From the NCBI RefSeq assembly GCF_003264855.1, contig NZ_NFZS01000004.1:558001-622000 (forward strand): a DNA stretch of 64,000 bases, read 5' to 3'. Origin of the DNA: Dyella jiangningensis (GTDB lineage: Bacteria > Pseudomonadota > Gammaproteobacteria > Xanthomonadales > Rhodanobacteraceae). A model generated the notes under the pieces. The model searched no databases, had not been told where the DNA came from, and saw nothing but the letters and a program-made list of their open reading frames with translations. A program made the translations under genes and the position numbers. Positions 7,585-18,351 of this stretch are shown in pieces; position 1 is the first letter of the stretch; every line of letters starts with the position of its first letter.

Positions 7585-8240
7585 TTCAACGCCGGCTGCA
7601 GCAGGCGACCGCCCATCAACGCATTCGCCAGCACCACGATGCCGACGGCGATGGCGTGGGTGACGAGGTCAGTGGCCGCGACGGCGAAGCCGTGGCAGAT
7701 TTCCAGCAGCGCCGCCGACGCCGCCGCACTGGCAAGCCCGATCATCACCGCCGTCAACACCGGCCGCAGCGGGCAGGCACGGCGCAGCAGCCATACCAGC
7801 AGCGCAGAGAGCGGCAGTGACAGGCTGATGATGAACATCAGGCAGTCGCCGGACTGATGCGCGGTCGCCACCGTCGCTCCCGGCACGACGATGTCGCGCA
7901 GGCACCCCAGACCGCTGGCGCCCACCCATAGCAGGAGGCCAGGCAACGGCAGCCACGCCCATCCGGCGGGCCGCCCGGGAACGCCAAGCGTGAACGCTGC
8001 CCATGCCGCCGACACGGCAGTGATCAGCGCACCGACGCCCGCCACGGCGATGTCGGGCTCCGCCACCCAGCGACGAAGCATGTGCTCGGCACCGTAGTGC
8101 CACAGCAGCGCCAGTGCGATCGCCGCCACCGCCAGCAGCCAGCCGGCCGTGCGCAGCCAGGGCGGCGGCAGGCGCCGCACCGGGGTCAGCTGCACGCCCA
8201 GCGACTGGATCAGTGACTCGGGGAGTCGCGACTCGGACAT
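7581..8240 (-). CDS. nrsF: NrsF-type (DUF1109) membrane anti-sigma factor
   Basis: A 219-residue protein with a short cytosolic N-terminus (MSESRLPESLIQSLGVQLTP) followed by about six hydrophobic segments, the layout of the NrsF/DUF1109 family. NrsF proteins hold their cognate ECF sigma factor at the membrane and release it under metal or oxidative stress; cysteines are important in the Caulobacter protein. Here Cys occurs in LGCLRD, SGDCLM, RRACPL and EICHGF. The gene starts 4 nt after the sigma factor stop, so the two are surely cotranscribed. Identification rests on topology, conserved opening and gene context. Confidence 0.87.
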   Translation of the reverse strand: MSESRLPESLIQSLGVQLTPVRRLPPPWLRTAGWLLAVAAIALALLWHYGAEHMLRRWVAEPDIAVAGVGALITAVSAAWAAFTLGVPGRPAGWAWLPLPGLLLWVGASGLGCLRDIVVPGATVATAHQSGDCLMFIISLSLPLSALLVWLLRRACPLRPVLTAVMIGLASAAASAALLEICHGFAVAATDLVTHAIAVGIVVLANALMGGRLLQPALK

Positions 8241-8244
8241 GTGC

Positions 8245-8823
8245 TCAGGATTCTCCGTGGAAACGGCTGCGCAGCGCCTTCATGGCGCGGTGCAGGTTCA
8301 CTTTCAGCGCCCCCGACTGGCGCCCGGTCTGTGCGGAGGCTTCCGCCAGCGAGCGCTCCTTGAGGCCCAGTTGCTCGACGGCTTCACGCTGTCCCGGCGG
8401 CAACGTCGCGATGGCCTCGTGCAGGCGGCGCACCGCCTGTGCGCGCTCAGTGGCGTCGGCGGCATCGTGCTCGTCGGGGTGCAGGTCGTAGGCGCGCTCG
8501 TCATGCAGTTCGCGATGCCCCCGTCGTCCCTGGCTACGCAGCGCGTCGATGGCGCGGCGCGCGGCGATGGCCGACAGCCATGCGTCGTACGAACGGCTCG
8601 GATCGTAGGTATGGCGCACGCGATGCACGGTGAGCAGGGTTTCCTGCACCACATCGTCCGCCAGATCCGCATCGACGCCCTGGCGCCGCGCCGCGCTACG
8701 GATCAGCGGCACCGACTCGGCGAGCACACGCTCGTAGGCCTGCCGGTCGCCGCCCTGCGCCGCCGCCATCCAGGCCGCCCGCCGCCGCTCCGGCACATCG
8801 GTGGCGCTTTCAGCGTCGCTCAC
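8245..8823 (-). CDS. ECF sigma factor (SigF-like, paired with NrsF)
   Basis: An RNA polymerase sigma factor with region 2 around DADLADDVVQETLLTVHRVRHTYDP-type sequence (DDVVQETLL, then SYDAWLSAIAARRAIDALR) and region 4 around LPPGQREAVEQLGLKERSLAEASAQTG ending in HRAMKALR. It lacks regions 1 and 3, as ECF factors do. The start is uncertain. GTG at 8823 puts 18 residues before the conserved AWMAAAQ and is preferred by homologue layout; ATG at 8871 or 8901 is possible, and none has a good Shine-Dalgarno. The promoter at 8930-8955 rules out a start at 8961. The gene is followed by nrsF after 4 nt. Confidence 0.88.
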   Translation of the reverse strand: MSDAESATDVPERRRAAWMAAAQGGDRQAYERVLAESVPLIRSAARRQGVDADLADDVVQETLLTVHRVRHTYDPSRSYDAWLSAIAARRAIDALRSQGRRGHRELHDERAYDLHPDEHDAADATERAQAVRRLHEAIATLPPGQREAVEQLGLKERSLAEASAQTGRQSGALKVNLHRAMKALRSRFHGES

Positions 8824-8929
8824 GGCAAAGTCGGTCCCAGCCCAGACAGGAAGGACGCTATCTAGAACCATCGAACGGGTAGCGGTCAAGGCGGCGCTCA
8901 TGAAAAGGGGTCGGGTGGCCTCTGGGTTA

Positions 8930-8955
8930 TTCGGCGCCCTCGCCGTTTTTGTTAC
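8930..8955 (-). promoter_or_regulatory. SigF-type ECF promoter for the sigma-nrsF operon
   Basis: On the minus strand GTAACA (8950-8955) and CGAA (8930-8933) are separated by exactly 16 bases, differing from GTAACC-N16-CGAA at one base. It precedes every plausible start of the sigma gene, implying positive autoregulation. Confidence 0.68.
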
Positions 8956-9039
8956 CTCCACCGCAGGTTATCGCGGCTGCCCCACGATGTTTCAGAAACG
9001 TCTCATGGGACGGACGGAGCGCGATTGGCCTAATGCGGC

Positions 9040-9055
9040 GCCCGCTTCGGCGGGC
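9040..9055 (+). other. UUCG tetraloop hairpin in the outer-membrane protein leader
   Basis: GCCCGC-TTCG-GCGGGC forms a perfect 6-bp stem with an extra-stable UUCG loop, 24 bp before the ATG at 9080. No T-run follows, so it is more likely to be an mRNA-stabilising leader structure than a terminator. Confidence 0.5.
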
Positions 9056-9079
9056 CTACCCCACCGCAAGGAACGCTCC

Positions 9080-9730
9080 ATGAAAAAGATCCTGCTGGCC
9101 CTGGCATTCGCCGCGGTCTCCATCCCGGTCGCGTCTCAGGCGAGCCAGAGCAACGGCATCAGCTACAACTACGTGCAGCTCGACTACGCCAATATCAGCC
9201 AGTCGGGCCATGACTTCGTCGCCGATGGCGGCATCCTTTCCGGCTCCTACAGCTTCGCCGATCACTACCAGGTGTTCGGCAGCTACAGCGACCTGCGCTC
9301 GGACACCGATCGGTACCCGCTCGGCTTCGATAATTACACCTACACCACGAAGAGCACCGACAAGCCCTGGACGCTCGGCGTCGGCTATTTCACTGCCCTG
9401 AGCGACCGCGCCGACTGGGTCACCCAGCTGTCCTACACGCGCGACCGCTACACGCATCGCGTGTGCCTGGACGACTACGGGTGCGACCGATTCCACAACC
9501 GCTTCAACATGTGGTCGGTCAATACCGGCGTGATGGGCCATATCACCGACAAGCTCATCGGCAATGCCTATATCGGCTACAGCAATGGCGGCAAGGGCGT
9601 GATGGGCAACGTCTTCGGCGATTTCGGCCTGATGTATGCCTTCAACACGACCTGGGCAGTCGAAGGCGGCGTGCGCCTGGACAACAACAGCGCGGAAACC
9701 TTCACCCTGGGCGTCCGCGCCAGCTTCTGA
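9080..9730 (+). CDS. small outer-membrane beta-barrel protein
   Basis: A 216-residue protein with a signal peptide (MKKILLALAFAAVSIPVASQ, cleavage near SQAS). The mature part consists of alternating hydrophobic/polar strands with many aromatic residues (YNYVQLDYANIS, YQVFGSYSDL, WTLGVGYFTAL, WVTQLSYTRDRY) and ends with a terminal phenylalanine (LGVRASF), as beta-barrel proteins recognised by the BAM complex do. The family resembles OmpA-like/porin-like barrels of xanthomonads, but I cannot name it. RBS-like AAGGAA precedes the ATG at 9080. It is divergent from the sigma factor gene and has its own strong terminator. Two cysteines (CLDDYGC) could form a loop disulfide. Confidence 0.85.
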   Translation: MKKILLALAFAAVSIPVASQASQSNGISYNYVQLDYANISQSGHDFVADGGILSGSYSFADHYQVFGSYSDLRSDTDRYPLGFDNYTYTTKSTDKPWTLGVGYFTALSDRADWVTQLSYTRDRYTHRVCLDDYGCDRFHNRFNMWSVNTGVMGHITDKLIGNAYIGYSNGGKGVMGNVFGDFGLMYAFNTTWAVEGGVRLDNNSAETFTLGVRASF

Positions 9731-9753
9731 TCCACCTGGCGCATTCGAAACCG

Positions 9754-9780
9754 AGCCCGGCACACGCCGGGCTTTTTTTT
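9754..9780 (+). terminator. Rho-independent terminator of the outer-membrane protein gene
   Basis: A perfect 8-bp stem AGCCCGGC / GCCGGGCT (9754-9761 with 9766-9773) has the loop ACAC and is followed by eight T residues ending at 9780. Confidence 0.95.
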
Positions 9781-9858
9781 CGCGCGGGCATGACAGGCGG
9801 CCACACCGGGAGGATGCTGCAGCAGAGGGCTGGCGCCGTTTTGCCAGCGTGGCGACCT

Positions 9859-9884
9859 GTAACCGCCGGGCCACGCCCGGCGAA
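9859..9884 (+). promoter_or_regulatory. SigF-type ECF promoter for dipZ-msrB
   Basis: GTAACC (9859-9864) and CGAA (9881-9884) are separated by exactly 16 bases, a perfect match to the SigF-type consensus. The -10 lies 33 bp before the dipZ ATG, leaving a short leader. It is downstream of the strong terminator at 9780, so dipZ needs a promoter here. Confidence 0.77.
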
Positions 9885-9917
9885 TACGTTCATGACTCCC
9901 TGACGGATGCTGCCCGC

Positions 9918-11639
9918 ATGCTTGTGCTGATCCTGGCTTACCTAGGTGGTGTGCTGACCATTCTCAGCCCATGCATCCTGCCGGTGCTGCCGTTCGTGTT
10001 TGCCCGGGCCGATCGCCCCTTCGCGCGCAATGGCCTGCCGATGTTGCTGGGCATGGCGCTCACCTTCGCCCTGGTGGCCACGCTGGCGGCGGTCGGCGGC
10101 GGCTGGGCGATCCGCGCCAACCAATATGGCCGCATCGTCGCCATGATCGTGCTGGCGGTGCTGGGCCTGACCTTGCTGTCGAGCCATCTGGCCGAATGGA
10201 TCAGCCGGCCGTTCGTGGCGCTGGGCAACAAGCTGACCCAGCGCTCGGATGCCGAGGGCGATTCGGCATGGTCCGCCGCCGGGCTGGGTGTGGCTACCGG
10301 CCTGCTCTGGGCGCCATGTGCGGGTCCGATCCTCGGCCTGTTGCTCACGGGTGCGGCGCTCAACGGCGCCAGCGTGCAGACCACGCTGCTGCTGCTCACC
10401 TATGCGGCCGGTGCGGCCACATCGTTGGCATTGGCACTCGCCGTCGGCGGTCGTGTGTTCGCATTGATGAAGCGTTCGCTGGGTGCGGGTGAATGGGTGC
10501 GACGCGCGCTGGGCGCGTTGGTGCTCGTCGGCGTCGCGGCGATCGCGCTGGGCGTCGATACCGGCCTGCTGACCCGCGTGTCGCTTGCGAGCACCGGCGG
10601 CATCGAACAGAAGCTGATCGATGCGGTGCGCCCTGCACCGGCACCGCAACCCGTGGCGAAAGCGGGCGAACCGCTGCCGGTCGAAGGCGAGCTGCCTTCG
10701 CTGGCCGGCGCCACGCAATGGATCAACAGCGTGCCGCTCACCGCCCAGTCCTTGCGCGGCAAGGTGGTGCTGGTCGATTTCTGGACCTATTCCTGCATCA
10801 ACTGCATCCGCTCGTTGCCCTACGTGCGCGGCTGGGCCGACAAGTACAAGGACCACGGCCTCGTCGTGATCGGCGTGCACGCGCCGGAGTTCGCCTTCGA
10901 GAAGGAGCCGCAGAACGTCATCAAGGCGGTGAAGGATCTCGGTGTCGACTACCCGGTGGCGCTCGACAACGACTACGCGATATGGAAAGGCTTCAGCAAC
11001 GAATACTGGCCCGCGCATTACTTCATCGACGCCCAGGGACGCATCCGTCATCACCATTTTGGCGAAGGCGAGTACGACCAGAGCGAGGACGTGATCCGTC
11101 AACTGCTCACCGAAGCGGGCCAGAAAAACCTCCCCGGAGGCTACGTGCAAGCCGGCGCGCAGGGCGCGGAAGCGGCCGGCTCGGGCGATGCGCAGCGTTC
11201 GCCGGAAACCTACGTCGGCTATGCGCGCGCCGAGAACTTCGCCAGTGGCCAGGTGGCGCACGATGACGCGTGGAACTACCACGCACCCGCCACGCTCATG
11301 GCCAACCAGTGGGCGCTCGACGGTCATTGGACCGTGCGCGAAGAAAGCGCGCGGCTGGACAGCGCCAACGGCCGCATCGTCTATCGCTTCCGCGGACGCG
11401 ACCTGCACCTGGTGCTGGGTCCCTCGTCGGATGGAAAACCCGTGCGATTCCGCGTGACCATCGACGGCAAGGCCCCGTCTGCGGACCACGGCATGGACAC
11501 CGACGCCGACGGCAACGGCACCGTGACCTCGCAACGCCTGTACCAGCTGGTGCGCCAGGCCGGCGGTACGGGTGAACGCACCTTCGAAATCACCTTCCTC
11601 GATCCGGGCGTGCAGGCCTACGCCTTTACGTTCGGCTGA
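9918..11639 (+). CDS. dipZ: DipZ-type fusion: CcdA/DsbD membrane domain + thioredoxin-like + C-terminal domain
   Basis: A 573-residue protein in three parts. Residues 1-250 are a CcdA/DsbD-like membrane domain with its paired cysteines in LSPCILPVLPF and LLWAPCAGPILG. Residues 250-430 are a periplasmic redoxin domain with CxxC in WTYSCINCIRSLPY (about residue 291). Residues 430-573 form the beta-rich DipZ C-terminal domain. Such proteins carry electrons from cytosolic thioredoxin across the inner membrane to periplasmic thiol targets. The ATG at 9918 starts the first membrane segment; the longer frame upstream is not coding. The downstream gene msrB begins 28 bp later, so the likely client is the exported methionine sulfoxide reductase. 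A SigF-type promoter precedes it. Confidence 0.93.
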   Translation: MLVLILAYLGGVLTILSPCILPVLPFVFARADRPFARNGLPMLLGMALTFALVATLAAVGGGWAIRANQYGRIVAMIVLAVLGLTLLSSHLAEWISRPFVALGNKLTQRSDAEGDSAWSAAGLGVATGLLWAPCAGPILGLLLTGAALNGASVQTTLLLLTYAAGAATSLALALAVGGRVFALMKRSLGAGEWVRRALGALVLVGVAAIALGVDTGLLTRVSLASTGGIEQKLIDAVRPAPAPQPVAKAGEPLPVEGELPSLAGATQWINSVPLTAQSLRGKVVLVDFWTYSCINCIRSLPYVRGWADKYKDHGLVVIGVHAPEFAFEKEPQNVIKAVKDLGVDYPVALDNDYAIWKGFSNEYWPAHYFIDAQGRIRHHHFGEGEYDQSEDVIRQLLTEAGQKNLPGGYVQAGAQGAEAAGSGDAQRSPETYVGYARAENFASGQVAHDDAWNYHAPATLMANQWALDGHWTVREESARLDSANGRIVYRFRGRDLHLVLGPSSDGKPVRFRVTIDGKAPSADHGMDTDADGNGTVTSQRLYQLVRQAGGTGERTFEITFLDPGVQAYAFTFG

Positions 11640-11667
11640 TCCACGCCACCGCGTGATGGAGGCAACC

Positions 11668-12288
11668 ATGTCTCGCACCAAGGACATCGTGATGATGGAA
11701 CGCCGCCGCTTCCTGCGCGCGGCACTCGCCGGCGGCGTCATGGCCGCGGCGGGCACATGGCTGTTGCCCGGCTTTCTCAGGCGCGGCGTGTCATCGGGAG
11801 AGGCCATGGCCGCGACGCCTGCGGCGTCAGGCGAGGATATGTTGCTCGAGTGCTTTGCCGACGATGGCCGGCATCTCGGCTCCTGCCATGTGCGCAAGCT
11901 CGTCCTCAACGATGCACAATGGCATCAGCGGCTTTCCGATGATGCGTATTACGTGATGCGTCGCGAAGGCACCGAGCGCGCTTTCAGCGGGCAGCACGAG
12001 AAGCCATCAGTACCCGGCCTCTATCGATGCCCTGCCTGTGACACGGCCTTGTTCGACGCCGCCACGCAGTTCGACTCCGGCACGGGATGGCCGAGCTTCT
12101 GGCAGCCGATCGCCAAGAAGAACGTCATCGAAAAACGCGACCGCAGCTTTGGCTGGGAACGCATGGCCGTGAGCTGCGCCGGTTGTGACAGCCATCTCGG
12201 GCATGTGTTCGATGATGGCCCGCCGCCGACCGGGTTGCGTTACTGCATGAACTCGGTGGCATTGCGGTTCGTGCCACGCACGTCGTGA
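11668..12288 (+). CDS. msrB: Tat-exported peptide-methionine (R)-S-oxide reductase MsrB
   Basis: A 206-residue MsrB with an N-terminal twin-arginine signal (ERRRFLRAALAGG, then a hydrophobic stretch to about residue 35). The catalytic domain has the two zinc CxxC pairs (CPACD, CAGCD), GWPSFW, and the catalytic cysteine in RYCMNSVALRF (about residue 192). It reduces methionine-R-sulfoxide in proteins, here on the periplasmic side. GGAGG 6 nt before the ATG at 11668 sets the start; two further Met codons follow before the Arg motif. It forms a bicistron with dipZ, the likely electron source. Normal cytosolic MsrB lacks the leader. Confidence 0.95.
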   Translation: MSRTKDIVMMERRRFLRAALAGGVMAAAGTWLLPGFLRRGVSSGEAMAATPAASGEDMLLECFADDGRHLGSCHVRKLVLNDAQWHQRLSDDAYYVMRREGTERAFSGQHEKPSVPGLYRCPACDTALFDAATQFDSGTGWPSFWQPIAKKNVIEKRDRSFGWERMAVSCAGCDSHLGHVFDDGPPPTGLRYCMNSVALRFVPRTS

Positions 12289-12303
12289 GGCCGCGCGCGC
12301 TTT

Positions 12304-12386
12304 TGTAGGAGCGCACCCAGTGCGCGAAAAGCCTACGGAGCGGAGACGTTGCAGTTCTGCGGTCGCGCACTGGGTGCGCTCCTACA
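12304..12386. repeat. REP-like palindromic repeat, family A (complete pair)
   Basis: Two perfect 24-bp inverted arms (12304-12327 and 12363-12386), reading TGTAGGAGCGCACCCAGTGC... and its complement, flank a 35-bp spacer. Each arm has its own core GCGCAC-CCA-GTGCGC. It sits between the convergent msrB and nadD genes and could act as a bidirectional terminator. Relatives lie at 17698, 30588 and 37028. Confidence 0.88.
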
Positions 12387-12400
12387 GACGAAGAAAGAGC

Positions 12401-13039
12401 TCAGGCCTTGCGGTAAGGCGCGAGAATCGATGGATCGTCGAACAATCCGCATGGCAGCAGATAGCGCGGATCGCGGCCTTCGGCCAGGAGCTCGCGGACG
12501 CGCGTCGCCGAAATCTCCAGCGGCGTGACGGAGAGCTCCATCACCTTGCCTGTCGGCAGGACACGCAGAGCGGATGCATCATCGATGAGTCGCGGTCCGA
12601 TGGCGGTCAACAGCTCGTCGGACCAGGCGACGTCCACGCCGGGGCGGCTTAGCACGCCGATATGAGCCACATCGAACAGCTCGCGCCAGCGATGCCATGA
12701 CGGCAGGCCAGCGAAGGCATCCGCGCCCAACAGCAATACCAGCGGGCGATCGCCCTCTTCCTTCCTCAGCTCTGCCAGCGTGTCGATCGTGTAGGACGGG
12801 CCGCTTCGCTCGAGTTCGCGCGTGTCGAGCGTGAGACGCGACTGCTTCTGCAAAGCCGCTTTCAGCATCGCCACACGCTGTTGCGCATTCGCCAGTGGCG
12901 ACGGCCGGTGCGGCGGCACGCTGGCCGGCATCAGGCGTACTTCGGCATCGAGCAGCTCGGAAGCTTCCCAGGCCACGCTGAGATGGCCCAGGTGGATGGG
13001 GTCGAAGGTGCCGCCGAAGATGGCGAGAGGACGGCTCAT
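12401..13039 (-). CDS. nadD: nicotinate-nucleotide adenylyltransferase NadD
   Basis: A 212-residue nucleotidyltransferase with the N-terminal GGTFDPIHLGHLSVA, whose GxFxPxHxGH signature binds ATP, and the C-terminal EISATRVRELLAEGRDPRYLLP (the ISSTxxR-type motif). It makes nicotinate adenine dinucleotide from nicotinate mononucleotide and ATP in NAD synthesis. It follows holA on the same strand after 178 bp containing repeats. Its usual downstream neighbour rsfS has been displaced by the stress block. Confidence 0.96.
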   Translation of the reverse strand: MSRPLAIFGGTFDPIHLGHLSVAWEASELLDAEVRLMPASVPPHRPSPLANAQQRVAMLKAALQKQSRLTLDTRELERSGPSYTIDTLAELRKEEGDRPLVLLLGADAFAGLPSWHRWRELFDVAHIGVLSRPGVDVAWSDELLTAIGPRLIDDASALRVLPTGKVMELSVTPLEISATRVRELLAEGRDPRYLLPCGLFDDPSILAPYRKA

Positions 13040-13054
13040 CCTCGTTCCTTGGGG

Positions 13055-13085
13055 TGATGCGAAGCTGGCCCCAGGGGAGAAAGGG
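13055..13085 (+). repeat. dispersed repeat family B copy (GCGAAGCTGGCCCC)
   Basis: TGATGCGAAGCTGGCCCCAG followed by GGGAGAAAGGG resembles the copies at 26001-26050 and 29781-29821 and the inverted copy at 34351-34412, all built around (A)CGCGAAGCTAGTCCC. Confidence 0.6.
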
Positions 13086-13166
13086 TCGAGGTGACTTGAC
13101 GCCTCGCGTCGAAGTTGATTGCCAAAACCATGCGCAGGCGATGATGGACCGACGCGAGCACCCGCC

Positions 13167-13201
13167 CCTCACCCCAGCCCTCTCCCCGGAGGGGAGAGGG
13201 A
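13167..13201. repeat. CCCTCTCCCC/GGGGAGAGGG palindrome
   Basis: CCCTCTCCCC-GGA-type arms (CTCTCCCCGGAGGGGAGAG) form a perfect stem in the holA-nadD gap, preceded by CCCCTCACCCCAG. It is a shorter variant of the pyrimidine/purine arms that flank family B repeats elsewhere in the window. Confidence 0.65.
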
Positions 13202-13217
13202 GAAGAGAAGTGCGTCG

Positions 13218-14228
13218 TCACGCGAGTGCCTGTGCCGCGCGCGGCTCGGCGATCGCGGCGATCAGGCGTTCCGCCTCGAGCCACGCATCGCCCTGCTCGC
13301 GGCCTTTGGCCATGCGGTCGATGCGGGCGGCGCGGGCAAGGCATTGCAGCCAGTGTTCGCGCGGTGCGCGGCGCAGCGCCTTGCGGAACAGTTGTTCGCG
13401 CGCGGGCCACAGGCGTTCGGCGCGCGCCTGCGCGGCGAAGTCGCGCGCATTCGCCAGACGGAGGGCGAGCTGCAGCTGGTTCACCAGCCAGCCCATCAGC
13501 GCGATCAGTTCATCGCCCTCCGCATGCAGGCCATGCAGGATGCGCAAGGCGCGTCCGCCTTCGCCTGCAAACGCGGCGTCGGTGAGCTTGAAGGCGTCGT
13601 AGCGTGCACTGTCGGCGACCAGGTTTTCCATTTCCGCCGCGTCGATCTTGCCCTGGCCGTGCAGCACGACCAGCTTGTCGATTTCCTGCGCGGCGGCGAG
13701 CAGGTTGCCTTCGACGCGCTCGGCCAGAAGCGCCGCGGCGTCCGGCGTGGCGGAGAGACCGCGCGAAGCCAGTCGCGCACTGATCCATGCAGCCCATTCG
13801 TTGGGGCGCGGCGCATTGAAGGCCACCATCGTGCCGGCGGCATCGAGGTTTTTGGTCCACGCGCCTTCGTGCTTGTTGCTCCACTCGGTGGCGGTGATCA
13901 GCAAGGTAACGTCGGGCGGCGGATTGGCGCAGAACTCGTTGATGGCCTTGGCGCCCTCGGTGCCGGGACGACCGGTCGGAAGGCGAAGGTCCAGCAGGCG
14001 GCGTGTCGCGAACAGGGACATCCCGGCGGCGGAACGCGCCAGGTCATCCCAGTCGAAATGGTTGCCGACGTCGAGCACTTCGCGCTCGGCATAACCGAGC
14101 TTCCGCGCCTGCGCTCGCAGGGCGTCGGCGGCCTCCAGCACCAGCAATTCCTCGCCGACCAACAGATAGACCGGCTGCAGGTGGTCCGCCGTCAGCGACT
14201 TCTGCCATTGGGCGGCATTGAGCGGCAT
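13218..14228 (-). CDS. holA: DNA polymerase III subunit delta HolA
   Basis: A 336-residue clamp-loader subunit of normal length. It begins MPLNAAQWQKSLTADHLQPVYLLVGEELLVLEAADALRA-type sequence, with the degenerate nucleotide-binding opening (YLLVGEE) typical of delta. Further matches are the middle LLITATEWSNK segment and the C-terminal helical domain (NLLAAAQEIDKLVVL). Delta opens the beta sliding clamp as part of the clamp loader. It starts 6 nt before lptE ends, in the order lptE-holA-nadD, a conserved cell-envelope/replication cluster. Confidence 0.95.
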   Translation of the reverse strand: MPLNAAQWQKSLTADHLQPVYLLVGEELLVLEAADALRAQARKLGYAEREVLDVGNHFDWDDLARSAAGMSLFATRRLLDLRLPTGRPGTEGAKAINEFCANPPPDVTLLITATEWSNKHEGAWTKNLDAAGTMVAFNAPRPNEWAAWISARLASRGLSATPDAAALLAERVEGNLLAAAQEIDKLVVLHGQGKIDAAEMENLVADSARYDAFKLTDAAFAGEGGRALRILHGLHAEGDELIALMGWLVNQLQLALRLANARDFAAQARAERLWPAREQLFRKALRRAPREHWLQCLARAARIDRMAKGREQGDAWLEAERLIAAIAEPRAAQALA

Positions 14229-14234
14229 GGCGGC

Positions 14235-17587
<3,353 letters not shown>

Positions 17588-17697
17588 TCAGTCGGCAATG
17601 ACTGATGGTGAACGCGGCAGACTAGCAGAAATGGCGTCAAATCGTCCCGCAGAGGCGGTTTGCACCGATGCGGAACGGAGCTGGGCCGAAGCTGCGG

Positions 17698-17721
17698 TCG
17701 CGCACGGGGTGCGCTCCTACA
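17698..17721 (-). repeat. REP-like repeat family A (single arm)
   Basis: One arm, TCGCGCACGGGGTGCGCTCC..., lies between leuS and pqiC and matches the right arm at 12363-12386 with one change (GGG for TGG). A decayed left half may lie at 17645-17690 (CGGAACGGAGC...GCTGCGG matches the spacer of the complete copies). Confidence 0.75.
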
Positions 17722-17736
17722 GAGACGCCGGTGCTG

Positions 17737-18351
17737 TCAGGCGCCGGGGCAACGGGCGGATTGGCCGTTGGCGAGGGCGCCGGCGGCCGCACCGATCTCG
17801 CCGGCCAGACGGTCGATGGCCTGCTGGTGGCCCTGCACCAGCGTGTCGTAGCCCTCGCCCACGGTTTCGCTGATGCGACTCGTGCAGGCCAGCGGCTCGC
17901 CACCTTTCAGCGGACGCACGCTCCATGCGGCATCGAGGTAGGCGTAACTGCCGGGCACGGAATCGAAGCGCCGCACATCGACCTTGATGCGTACGGTGGC
18001 CTTGCCCTGGGCAGGCAGGCCAGTGATGTCCTGCGCGTGGAAATCGCGCGTCAGGTCGGCCGACAGCGCGCCGCGCACTTCATCGCCCAGCGGTGCGATC
18101 CAGCGTTGGCCCTGCAGCACCGCCACGCCTTGCCCGCCCTGGCGCACCACCAGTTGCGGCAGGTCGACCTGGGCCGGCACGGTCACAGGCAGCAGTTCGA
18201 ACTGGAAGGGCTGCGCCGTGGGCGCGACGGTCGCCTCGGTGCCGGGGGCCGGCACCAGGGTGAAGTAGCGGATGGGCGGGGCCGAGCTGCACGCACCCAC
18301 GGCCAGTGCAAGCAGGGCCACGCCCAGGTTCAGGGTTCGGGCACGGATCAT
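17737..18351 (-). CDS. pqiC: PqiC outer-membrane lipoprotein of the Pqi lipid-transport system
   Basis: A 204-residue lipoprotein with lipobox AVGACSS and a mature start PPIRYFTLVPAP, the typical ABC-type transport auxiliary lipoprotein (PqiC/YmbA) opening with the conserved YFTL. It is the outer-membrane partner of PqiB and is thought to dock the MCE tunnel at the outer membrane. The ATG at 18351 overlaps the pqiB stop (ATGA), so translation is coupled. It is the last gene of pqiA-pqiA-pqiB-pqiC. Confidence 0.92.
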   Translation of the reverse strand: MIRARTLNLGVALLALAVGACSSAPPIRYFTLVPAPGTEATVAPTAQPFQFELLPVTVPAQVDLPQLVVRQGGQGVAVLQGQRWIAPLGDEVRGALSADLTRDFHAQDITGLPAQGKATVRIKVDVRRFDSVPGSYAYLDAAWSVRPLKGGEPLACTSRISETVGEGYDTLVQGHQQAIDRLAGEIGAAAGALANGQSARCPGA

